Of a stretch of DNA of 64,000 bases, positions 8,220-16,633 are shown piece after piece. The stretch is from the NCBI GenBank assembly GCA_947627665.1, contig CANQWX010000001.1:1-64000 (forward strand). The letters run 5' to 3'. Position 1 is the stretch's first letter, and each line of letters opens with the position of its first letter. This stretch comes from an uncultured Clostridia bacterium (GTDB lineage Bacteria > Bacillota > Clostridia > Christensenellales > Borkfalkiaceae). Below the pieces are notes generated by a model that saw only the letters and a program-made list of their open reading frames with translations, did no database searches and was not told the origin of the DNA. A program made the translations under genes and the position numbers.

Positions 8220-8948
8220 TTACCCGCTGCTTAGAAAGCAATCGCAGCCGCGGCCGTTGGGCAAAAAGCCCGTGTCCGAACACTTCTTACACGCATACCG
8301 CGGCAAAAAGTCGCTCTCGGCAAAGTGCAGCCGTGCCATTGCCGCACATCGCCTCTTTTTTGCCATATAGAGCAGCTTCCGAAGGGCAGACGGGTCCTCT
8401 CCCCGCGCCTCTGCCCGCGCAAGAGAGATCTCTGCGTCCTTCATCTCCCGTTCGGCGTCGCGGAATTCCACATCTCCGCGCGCCTTTTCTAAGTTTTTCT
8501 CCGCCTCGTCCTCCGCACGTTGCTTCCGGACGCTGTAAAAACGCTCCCGCTCCGCGATCTTTTCGGTGGGGTCGGTCCCGCGGGCGCGCCGCACGGCAGC
8601 GGGCGCCGAGGGAACGCGCTCCTTCTCATCTACATTCTCATTTTCATTCTCATTCTCATTCTTGAAAGCATTTGCTTTTTTTTCGGAACAAGAAAAATCG
8701 CTGCGGGGTCTGCCGCCCTGCCGTCCTGCGTCCGCCCGCTTTTGGCAGACGAGATCGTATTGCTTGCGGTCGCGGTCGAGCGTACTCTCGATCTCGAGGT
8801 AGAGCATCATGGTAAGCGCGTCGAGGGCGGGCTGTTTGCCGCCGTACTCATGGGCAAAGATCGCTTTGAGGAGGCGTCCGCTCTGCTCGAAGTCGAGCAA
8901 TTCGAGCTGCCTTCCATAGCTTTCGTAGAGGACAAAACTTTTCTTCAT
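8220..8948 (-). CDS. Phage-type DUF6291-like N-terminus joined to a DnaC/DnaI-like Zn-motif region, lacking the AAA+ domain
   Basis: N-term MKKSFVLYESYGRQLELLDFEQSGRLLKAIFAHEYGG; C-term YACKKCSDTGFLPNGRGCDCF; ends at a repeat block. Confidence 0.6.
   Translation of the reverse strand: MKKSFVLYESYGRQLELLDFEQSGRLLKAIFAHEYGGKQPALDALTMMLYLEIESTLDRDRKQYDLVCQKRADAGRQGGRPRSDFSCSEKKANAFKNENENENENVDEKERVPSAPAAVRRARGTDPTEKIAERERFYSVRKQRAEDEAEKNLEKARGDVEFRDAEREMKDAEISLARAEARGEDPSALRKLLYMAKKRRCAAMARLHFAESDFLPRYACKKCSDTGFLPNGRGCDCFLSSG
8624..8663. repeat. Hexanucleotide microsatellite (CATTCT-type) inside CDS 8220-8948
   Basis: CTCATCTACATTCTCATTTTCATTCTCATTCTCATTCTT encodes KNENENENENV. Confidence 0.8.
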
Positions 8949-9050
8949 GCCTCTATTATATCAAACAAACGTTCGTTTGTGTGGCATATGTGCCGATTAT
9001 TTTTGCTTTTTTTGTGGGGGGGCGCTTGCTGTCCCTGAAAGGGTGGAGCA

Positions 9051-9179
9051 TTGCCTTCTGCCAACGATTGATAATCGTTGGCGCAATGCGACATGAGTGC
9101 CCCGCCTTTCTAATGTCTAATTCCTTAGGCGGCACGAGCCGCAGGCGAAGTAGCGCATTTGCCGCGCGAACGGTGACCG
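9051..9179. repeat. Repeat B copy 1 (about 129 bp)
   Basis: TTGCCTTCTGCCAACGATTGATAATCGTTGG...GCCGCGCGAACGGTGACCG; near-identical to 12184-12313 and 62616-62745. Confidence 0.9.
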
Positions 9180-9700
9180 CCCCGCCCGCACGTTCTGTTT
9201 TTCTAAGGGCGGCACGAGCACGCAGTGCGAAGTTACACGGGCTTCTACCCGTGTGAGAAAGTACCCGAGCAACGCGAGGGTGGTTTCCGAGAACCCCTCA
9301 GTCACTCACTACGTTCGTGCCAGCTCCCCTGCAGGGGCGCCAAGATGCCCACCCCCTTTATCCCTCTCCGTGGGAGAGGGGTAGGGGTGTGGGGCGTGTT
9401 CTGAATACGTCACCCTGCCCCGCGCCCTCTTTACGTCACCCTGCCCCGCGCGCTGTTCTGTTTCTCTAAGCGCGGCACGAGCCGCAGGCGAAGTAGCAAG
9501 CCGAGCGCAGCGAGGCGTCGTCGAATGGGTGACAAGTGGACCATGTTTCGACTTCACTTCGTTCCGCTCAACATGACGTTATAAGAACAGCGCGGGGCGC
9601 CGAGAACACCACACCCGCCTCGCGTTGCTCGGCACCCTCTCCTTAGGAGAGGGCTTGCCCACCCCCTGTATCCCCCTCCGCAGGAGGGGGTTCTGTTGCC
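9180..9700. repeat. Composite palindromic repeat region R4
   Basis: CCCCTCAGTCACTCAC module, GTCACCCTGCCCCGCG...GTCGAATGGGTGAC module, CCCTCC/GGAGGG modules. Confidence 0.75.
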
Positions 9701-9750
9701 GTGGCAAAAAGCGGCAACCCTGCCGTTTTTGATTTTCTGCACGTTTTTTC

Positions 9751-9779
9751 TTTACAAAGGACGGAAATTTTTTTATAAT
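9751..9779 (+). promoter_or_regulatory. Promoter TTTACA-17-TATAAT immediately upstream of der
   Basis: -10 ends at 9779; candidate start codons at 9780 and 9789. Confidence 0.65.
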
Positions 9780-9788
9780 ATGGGTATT

Positions 9789-11099
9789 ATGATACCTTTG
9801 ATCGCAATCGTCGGCCGTCCCAATGTCGGAAAGAGCACCTTCTTCAACAAGGTCGCGGGACGGAAGATCTCCATCACCGAGGACAGGCCCGGCGTCACGC
9901 GGGACCGCATTTACGTCACGAGCGAATGGCGCGGCAAGCCCTTTACCCTCGTCGACACGGGCGGCATCGAACTCAAAAGCGAGGACCTGATGTGGAAACA
10001 GATCGCCCTGCAGGCGCAGCTCGCCGTGGAGACCGCCGACGTCATCCTCTTCTTTACCGACGGGAAGGAGGGGCTTACAAGCTCCGATCACGACGTGGCG
10101 GACTATCTCCGCCGCAGCAAAAAGCCCGTGATCCTCGTCGTCAACAAGATCGACGACTACTCTCCCGACAAGGTGTTCGAGTTCTACTCCCTCGGCCTCG
10201 GGGAGCCGTTTGCCGTGTCTGCGGAACATTCGCGCGGCATCGGCGATGTGCTCGATAAGGCGGTGGAGTGGTTCGAAAAGGGGGAGAACGCCGAGGACGA
10301 CTCCTTAAAGATCGCGGTCGTGGGCAAGCCCAACGCGGGCAAGAGTTCCCTCGTCAACAAAATTTTGGGGGAGGAGCGCACCATCGTCACCGAGATCGCG
10401 GGCACCACGCGGGACGCGATCGACACCCCCTTCACGCGCGGGGAGAAGAAATACACCATCATCGACACGGCGGGCATCCGCCGCAAGCGCTCCGTCGGGG
10501 ACGACGTGGAGTACTATTCCGTGCTCCGCGCCTTCGACGCCATCCGCCGCGCGGACGTCGTGCTTCTCGTCGTGGACTGCACCGTCGGGCTGACCGAGCA
10601 GGACGTGCGCATCATCGGCAGAGTGCATGAGGAGGGGAAGCCCTCCGTCATCGTCATGAACAAGTGGGACGCCGTCGAAAAGGACACGCACACCATCGAG
10701 AAGTTCGAAGAAAAGCTCCAAGAGGACCTCAAATTCATGGACTATTATAAGTCCGTGTACATTTCCGCCAAGACGGGGCAGCGGGTGGAAAAACTGCTTG
10801 CCCTTGCCGAGGAAGTGTACTCCCATGCGAACTTCCGCATTCCGACGGGCGCGCTCAACGACCTTCTGATGGACGCGATGCGCGTTTCCGAGCCGCCGAG
10901 CTATCTGGGACGGCGCATGAAGCTCTATTATGCCTCGCAAGTTTCCGTGAAGCCGCCGCACTTCGTGCTGATGGTCAACGACGAAACGCTGCTGCACTTC
11001 TCCTATGCGCGCTATCTTGAAAACGTCATCCGCGAGGCGTACGATTTTTCGGGCACGCCCATCCGCATCCAGGTGCGCAGCAAAAAGGAGGACGCATGA
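9789..11099 (+). CDS. der: Ribosome biogenesis GTPase Der (EngA)
   Basis: Two GTPase domains: GRPNVGKST...DTGG and GKPNAGKSS...DTAGIRRK; KH-like C-terminus. Confidence 0.96.
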   Translation: MIPLIAIVGRPNVGKSTFFNKVAGRKISITEDRPGVTRDRIYVTSEWRGKPFTLVDTGGIELKSEDLMWKQIALQAQLAVETADVILFFTDGKEGLTSSDHDVADYLRRSKKPVILVVNKIDDYSPDKVFEFYSLGLGEPFAVSAEHSRGIGDVLDKAVEWFEKGENAEDDSLKIAVVGKPNAGKSSLVNKILGEERTIVTEIAGTTRDAIDTPFTRGEKKYTIIDTAGIRRKRSVGDDVEYYSVLRAFDAIRRADVVLLVVDCTVGLTEQDVRIIGRVHEEGKPSVIVMNKWDAVEKDTHTIEKFEEKLQEDLKFMDYYKSVYISAKTGQRVEKLLALAEEVYSHANFRIPTGALNDLLMDAMRVSEPPSYLGRRMKLYYASQVSVKPPHFVLMVNDETLLHFSYARYLENVIREAYDFSGTPIRIQVRSKKEDA

Positions 11100-11893
11100 T
11101 GCCCCTTCTCTCCGCCTCTTCCGTCATTTCGAGCGGAGGCGCAGCCGCAGTCGAGAAATCTCTCGCCTTCTCCCAACTCTGGTACTGGTTCCTCCTCATG
11201 GCAGCCGTGTGCTATCTGATCGGCTGTTTCAACTTTGCGGTGCTCATCGCGCGCTTCAAGCATAAGGACGTCCGCAAGATCGGCAGCGGCAACCCCGGCA
11301 CGATGAACATCTCCCGCGAGTTCGGCTTAAAGGTGGGGCTGCTCAATTTCCTGCTCGACGCCTGCAAGGGGGGCGTTCCCGCGCTCATCAGTTATTTTAT
11401 CTTCCGCCACTATGTGTTTGCGGGGACGGAGGTCGTCATCTCCGATTTCACCCGCTATTTTTGCGGCGTGTTCGTCATCATCGGGCACATCTGGCCCGTG
11501 ACGATGAAATTCAAGGGCGGCAAGGGGATCGCCTCCACGCTGGGACTGTTCTGGTTTTGCCTCCCCTGCGAGAAATGGTGGTATTTCTTCGTTCTGTTTG
11601 CGCTGCTTTTCGTGGGGATCGTGGGCTACATCGCCCTGACCGAGTGGGGGAGCATGGGTTCGCTTTTGGGCGTCACGGGATTTTCCGTGTGGCAGGGGCT
11701 GATCTTTTTCTTCCGCTACGAAGGGACGCTTGCAAGCGGTTGGGCGATCGCGTGTTTTATGATGCTGCTTGTGCTGAACGCATTGACGTGGTTTGCGCAC
11801 AGGAAGAATCTGGTGCGCCTCTATGCAGGCGAGGAACACCGCACGTCGGTGCGGAAGCTCTCCCACGGCAAGCGCGGGATGAAAAATATGTAA
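11096..11893 (+). CDS. plsY: Glycerol-3-phosphate acyltransferase PlsY with repeat-derived N-terminal segment
   Basis: YLIGCFNFAVLIARFKHKDVRKIGSGNPGTMN...GHIWPVTMKFKGGKGIAST; start has strong SD (AGGAGG) and overlaps der stop. Confidence 0.9.
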   Translation: MMPLLSASSVISSGGAAAVEKSLAFSQLWYWFLLMAAVCYLIGCFNFAVLIARFKHKDVRKIGSGNPGTMNISREFGLKVGLLNFLLDACKGGVPALISYFIFRHYVFAGTEVVISDFTRYFCGVFVIIGHIWPVTMKFKGGKGIASTLGLFWFCLPCEKWWYFFVLFALLFVGIVGYIALTEWGSMGSLLGVTGFSVWQGLIFFFRYEGTLASGWAIACFMMLLVLNALTWFAHRKNLVRLYAGEEHRTSVRKLSHGKRGMKNM

Positions 11894-12136
11894 AGAGGTT
11901 CACAAAATTTGTCTTGCGACAAATTTTCGTGAGGAAATGGGCTGTGCGCGCCTTAACTTGCTTGTCCTCTCGTTCGCCTTGTCCAACACGAAGCCGTAGG
12001 TGTGCGGCAAATTGGGTCGCCCACGGCGGAAGTGAATTCCGCCTAAGGCATGGGGATTATATTAAGCCGTAAGCATACGGCAAATTGTGGGCGCTTATGG
12101 AAAAGCGCGGGATGAAAAATATGTAAAGAGGTTCAC
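11870..12136. repeat. Pair of 34-bp direct repeats (11870-11903, 12103-12136) flanking a hairpin-rich 199-bp segment
   Basis: AAGCGCGGGATGAAAAATATGTAAAGAGGTTCAC occurs twice, 233 bp apart; first copy is the plsY 3' end. Confidence 0.9.
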
Positions 12137-12183
12137 GCGTTTCTTTGCTCCTTCCCCCCTTGCCCACCCCTCGAGGTGGAGCC

Positions 12184-12313
12184 TTGCCTTCTGCCAACGA
12201 TTGATAATCGTTGGCGCAATGCGACATGAGTGCCCCGCCTTTCTAATGTCTAATTCCTTAGGCGGCACGAGCCGTTAGGCGAAGTAGCGCATTTGCCGCG
12301 CGAACGGTGACCG
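12184..12313. repeat. Repeat B copy 2
   Basis: Near-identical to 9051-9179 and 62616-62745. Confidence 0.9.
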
Positions 12314-12339
12314 AACACGGGCTTCTACCCCGTGTGAGA

Positions 12340-12805
12340 AGGGTGGATTGCCGCAACGGCGGCAAGACGGAAGGGGTGTCGTAAACAAAAACACCCCCTC
12401 AGTCACTCGCTAGCTCGTGACAGCTCCCCCTCAAGGGGCAGCCGAGATTACTTGCTGTCCCTTTTAGGGAAAGTGGCGAACGCAGTGAGCCGAAAGGGTT
12501 CTCAAAACCCCTCAGTTTCGCTCCGCTCAACAGCTCCCCTACAAGGGGCAGCCGAGAATTTATTCGTCATTTCGACCAAGGGAGCGAAGCGACCGCGTGG
12601 AGAAATCTCAACCTTATTATAATGCGGTAGAGATTCCTCGACTGCGCTCGGAATGACGTTTTAGAACGGCGCGGGGCGACTTCGGCTAACGCCTCGCCAG
12701 TTCCCCTGCAAGGGGCGCCGAGATTGCCCACCCCCTTTATCCCCCTCCCATGGAGGGGGTACCCTCTCCGTGGGAGAGGGGTAGGGGTGTGGGGCGCCTT
12801 TCCGA
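12340..12805. repeat. Composite palindromic repeat region R5
   Basis: Includes an intact inverted-repeat element at about 12569-12658 (GTCATTTCGACC...GAGAAATCTC...GGTAGAGATTCCTCGACTGCGCTCGGAATGAC). Confidence 0.75.
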
Positions 12806-12857
12806 TAGAGGCGGCAGCACTGTCATTTTTTGCGAGCGTAGGCAATAATCATAAACC

Positions 12858-13802
12858 ATGGAACAGCAAAACACGGCAAAACAGAATAAGCTCGTTTGCT
12901 TTCTTTTCGACGTCCTGCGCGGCGTGGCAATCGGCGTGGCCTTCATCATCCCCGGCTTTTCGGGCGGGTCGGTCGCCGCCATCCTCGGCGTCTATGAAAA
13001 GCTCGTCGGCGCGATCGCCGATTTCTTCAAGCACTTCAAATCGAGCTTTCTCACCCTGCTTCCCATTGTTCTGGGAATGCTCCTCGGGGTGGCGGCGCTC
13101 ATCCTGCCCATCCAGTGGGGGCTGAAACACTACCCCATGCCCACCGTCACGCTGTTCGTGGGGCTGGCGCTCGGCGGACTGCCCTCCGTGACCGACAAAA
13201 TGAAAGGGGAACCGCCGTCAAAGCCCTCGTGGAAGCACCTTTTCGCCTGCATCCTTCCGCTCGCGGCGGCGGCTTCCCTCTGCTTTCTCCCCCTCGGGAA
13301 AGAAGCCGACCTCTTCCACCTCGGTTTCGGCGGGTATCTCCTGCTCGTCCTCGTCGGGATCGTCGGCTCGGCGGCGCTCGTCGTCCCCGGCATCTCGGGG
13401 TCCATGCTCCTGCTCATCTTCGGCTATTATAACCCCATTGTCGCGCTCATCACGGAAAATTTACTGCACGGGCAGCAGATCGGGATCTGCCTTCTCGTGC
13501 TTGCCTGCCTCGCGGCGGGACTTGTCATCGGGTTTTTCGGCATCTCCGTCCTCATGAAGTTCCTCTTGAAGAAGTTCCCCCGCGGCACCTACTTTGCGAT
13601 CTTCGGCTTTATCGTCGGCAGCGTGCCCGCGGTGTACGCTTCGGTGATCCGCGAAACGGGCACCGTTTTGTTCTCGGATCCGTGGTATTGGGCCGTTGCC
13701 GCCATGATGCTCCTCGTCGGCTTCGTGTTGTCGCTTACATTGGTCCTTTGGTCGAAGAGGAGAGCTGCTTCCCAACAAGGAGGGGAGAGCAAGCGGGAGT
13801 GA
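12858..13802 (+). CDS. DUF368-family membrane protein (PopT-type polyprenyl-phosphate transporter family)
   Basis: RGVAIGVAFIIPGFSGGSVAAILGVYEKL and VVPGISGSMLLLIFGYYNPI duplicated motifs. Confidence 0.88.
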   Translation: MEQQNTAKQNKLVCFLFDVLRGVAIGVAFIIPGFSGGSVAAILGVYEKLVGAIADFFKHFKSSFLTLLPIVLGMLLGVAALILPIQWGLKHYPMPTVTLFVGLALGGLPSVTDKMKGEPPSKPSWKHLFACILPLAAAASLCFLPLGKEADLFHLGFGGYLLLVLVGIVGSAALVVPGISGSMLLLIFGYYNPIVALITENLLHGQQIGICLLVLACLAAGLVIGFFGISVLMKFLLKKFPRGTYFAIFGFIVGSVPAVYASVIRETGTVLFSDPWYWAVAAMMLLVGFVLSLTLVLWSKRRAASQQGGESKRE

Positions 13803-13829
13803 CCCCGTCGCCCGAAAGAAACGGGGCCG

Positions 13830-13876
13830 CCCGCCCGCGCCGCTGCGTTTTCCGCGGCGCGGGCGGGCTTTTTTTG
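13830..13876 (+). terminator. Rho-independent terminator after DUF368 gene
   Basis: GCCCGCCCGCGCCGC...GCGGCGCGGGCGGGC-TTTTTTT. Confidence 0.9.
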
Positions 13877-13983
13877 CGCGGTTTTTCAGACAACAAAATG
13901 AAAAAAAGTTGCAAAATTATCAAGATGGTGAATATTTCAATAAAATATATGGTCATGCGCGTGAAAAACAGCAAATAATAAAG

Positions 13984-14031
13984 AAAATTTTTTTCAAAAC
14001 CGTTGACAAACCTCTGTTTCTGTATTAAAAT
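13984..14031 (+). promoter_or_regulatory. UP-element-like tract plus promoter TTGACA-17-TAAAAT
   Basis: AAAATTTTTTTCAAAACC then TTGACA (14003) and TAAAAT (14026). Confidence 0.7.
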
Positions 14032-14072
14032 TTAGGCAAGGAAAATTACTTTCATAAAGAGGAATGCAAACC

Positions 14073-15539
14073 ATGAAAAAATTGCCGTTATTCTTCAGGA
14101 CGCTGATGTGTTTGACCGTATCCGTGCTGCTGCTCTTTTCCTGCATGCTCGCCGGGTGCGACCCGCTTTTGCCCGACGAGAACGATCCCTCGCTCGAGCA
14201 GCCCGATAATCCCGACAAGGAACCGGACAAGGAACCCGAGAAACCCTTCTCGGTCGTGTACCGTTCGGGGTACAAGCCCGAAAAGTTCGGCGAAGTGACG
14301 AATGAGATCACCGAGCTTGGCGCGGGCGTGCACCTCGTTGCGAACAAGCTGAAAAAGACGAACGGGCAGGACGTCGTCGTCTATGCCGTGGAAGTCGACC
14401 TCAAAAAGGCGAACATCGTCGCGGGAACCAAGGACAACGTCGCCGAGGGATTTTCCTATACCAAGACCACGCCCTATCAAATGGCGCAGGCATGGGAGAA
14501 GGACACGGGCGGCCACGTCTATATGTCCCTCAATGCCGACTTCTTCGGCGGCTATTGCGTGAACGCCTTCGTAAAGGACGGCGTCATCGTCAAAGACAGC
14601 CACAACGACGAGGGCAAATACGACTATCGGCAAGGCGCCGATGTGCCCGCCTCCGCGCCCATGCTCTTCGGCGTGAAGGGGACGACGGCGCAGATCGCAC
14701 CCATCCGGAAATACGAGGGCGATCCCGCCTCGCCGTCGGTCAAGGAGCAGCTCGTCAAGGCGAAGCTCTCCTACAAGCTGACGGACGGAGAAAACGTGCT
14801 CGATTTCCAGGAGAACGGCAAAGTTTCGTCCGATTTCATCACCTACCGTTCGAGCGGCGGCGCCAAGCAAAAAGGCGGCTATGCCGTCAAGGTGGACAAT
14901 TCCAAGGGCATCTTCGGCCTCACCGTACTCGAAGTGACGCACGTCACGGAGGATACCCGTTTTTCGGCGGGCGACGGCTACGGGTATCTCGTCACCAAGG
15001 ACGAGGACGGGGCATACGGCAAATATCTCTCCTCCCTCAAAGCGGGGGACAAGGTAGAGCTTGCGGTCACCTCTCCCGACGGGACGTGGAACGGCTATGA
15101 AACCATTCTCGGCTGCCGCCAGGCGCTCGTTGTGGACAATAAGATCGCCGACACCGTCGAAAAAGAGAACACCAACGGCGCGCAAAGCCCCGACGTGCCC
15201 CGCTCGGCGGTCGGCATCAAGCCCAACGGCAACGTCGTCATCTTCGCGGTCGAATCGATGTATTACGGGACGACACAACCGGACAGAAAGGGCAAGCCCC
15301 CCGTAGAGGGCGATACCCACGGCATGAATTTGCCCGAACTCGCCGAATTTGCCTACTACTACGGCTGCACGCAGGCGGCGAACTTCGACGGCGGCGGCTC
15401 CACCCAGCTCGTCGTGCGCGGCGAAAAAGAGGAAACGGGCAGAGTGGTCGTCCGCTCCTCCGATACGGCAAGCACGGAACTTACCGGCACCCGCCCCGTC
15501 ATGAACGGCATTCTGGTCACTTCGAGGAAAGAGGCATGA
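14073..15539 (+). CDS. Lipoprotein, phosphodiester glycosidase (NAGPA/DUF2233-type)
   Basis: Lipobox LFSCMLAGC; LNADFFGGYCVNAFVKDG and AANFDGGGSTQLVV motifs. Confidence 0.82.
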   Translation: MKKLPLFFRTLMCLTVSVLLLFSCMLAGCDPLLPDENDPSLEQPDNPDKEPDKEPEKPFSVVYRSGYKPEKFGEVTNEITELGAGVHLVANKLKKTNGQDVVVYAVEVDLKKANIVAGTKDNVAEGFSYTKTTPYQMAQAWEKDTGGHVYMSLNADFFGGYCVNAFVKDGVIVKDSHNDEGKYDYRQGADVPASAPMLFGVKGTTAQIAPIRKYEGDPASPSVKEQLVKAKLSYKLTDGENVLDFQENGKVSSDFITYRSSGGAKQKGGYAVKVDNSKGIFGLTVLEVTHVTEDTRFSAGDGYGYLVTKDEDGAYGKYLSSLKAGDKVELAVTSPDGTWNGYETILGCRQALVVDNKIADTVEKENTNGAQSPDVPRSAVGIKPNGNVVIFAVESMYYGTTQPDRKGKPPVEGDTHGMNLPELAEFAYYYGCTQAANFDGGGSTQLVVRGEKEETGRVVVRSSDTASTELTGTRPVMNGILVTSRKEA

Positions 15540-16633
15540 ACGTATTCACTTTCGACCCGAACATGACGGGCGATCTGCCCTTCCCGACGGGTCTGAAATG
15601 GCGGAGCGCCAAGGAGCCTTGTTTCGGGCTTTACGGCACGGACGCGGGGGAGGAGGCGGGCTATTGCCGCCTCACGGCCGCCGAGCGCGACCTCATCCGT
15701 CCCTTGAACGACGGCGAGGCGTGGTTCGGCGAGCATTCCTCGGGCATCTCGGTGCGCTTCGAAACGGACAGCGCCGCGATCAGCGTGCGGGTGAAGCTCC
15801 GCGACAAGTTCAACATGACGAACATGACCCAGATCGGGCAGTGCGGCATGGACCTCTACGTCTATGACGGGCGGGCAGGGGACTTTCTCCTGCACGAAGT
15901 CGCGCGCTACGAGTTTGACGCGACGGAGTACGAGGTCCCGCTCAGCCACTTCTTGCACGCGCCGAGAACGCCGCGCAAGTACATCTTACACCTTCCCCTC
16001 TACATGGCGGTCGGATCGCTGGAGATCGGGCTGGACAGCGACGCCTTTGTCCGCCCCTTCGGCTATGAAAACAGCGTACGGGTGGGCATTTACGGCACGA
16101 GCATCGTGCACGGCTGCGCCGCTTCCCGCCCCGGGCTGGCGCCCGCCGCCGTCCTCTCCCGCGCCCTGCATGCGGAAGTGCTGAACTTCGGCTTTTCGGG
16201 CGTCGCCTTCATGGAAAGGGAGATGGGGGAAATTTTGGGGAAGCGCAGGCTCGGCTATCTCATCGTGGACGCCGAACCAAACGCGGGCGTGGACGAGCGT
16301 CTGCGCGACAACGCCGCGCCCTTCCTCGACGCCTTTTTCGCTTCCTCGCCCGACGCGAAGGTCGTGCTCTATTCCCGCGTGCCCTTCGCGCTCGACTACT
16401 ACGATGACTACCGCGCCCGCATGGCGGCGTACTACCGTACCTTCTTACGGCGGCTCGCCGCGCAATACCGCAGGGCGGGACGCGCCGTTTCCTTTGCCGA
16501 CGGCTCCAAGCTCTTCCGCGGGAACATCGGCGAATATTCCACCGACGGCATCCACCCCAACGACATCGGCATGCGCGCGCTCGCCCTTTCCTACGAGCGG
16601 GAGATCAGGCGCTTTCAAGGAGAATGGAGATGA
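15536..16633 (+). CDS. SGNH/GDSL-type hydrolase with N-terminal beta-sandwich-like region
   Basis: VGIYGTSIVHGCAASRPG block, FGFSG, C-terminal DGIHPND. Confidence 0.8.
   Translation: MNVFTFDPNMTGDLPFPTGLKWRSAKEPCFGLYGTDAGEEAGYCRLTAAERDLIRPLNDGEAWFGEHSSGISVRFETDSAAISVRVKLRDKFNMTNMTQIGQCGMDLYVYDGRAGDFLLHEVARYEFDATEYEVPLSHFLHAPRTPRKYILHLPLYMAVGSLEIGLDSDAFVRPFGYENSVRVGIYGTSIVHGCAASRPGLAPAAVLSRALHAEVLNFGFSGVAFMEREMGEILGKRRLGYLIVDAEPNAGVDERLRDNAAPFLDAFFASSPDAKVVLYSRVPFALDYYDDYRARMAAYYRTFLRRLAAQYRRAGRAVSFADGSKLFRGNIGEYSTDGIHPNDIGMRALALSYEREIRRFQGEWR

Noticed and set aside
8981-9256. Conserved peptide AFCQRLI.VGAMRHECPAFLMSNSLGGTS read from all three repeat B copies
   Set aside because: Copies are nearly identical at DNA level beyond the frame, hairpins explain the conservation, one change is non-synonymous, and downstream frames diverge immediately
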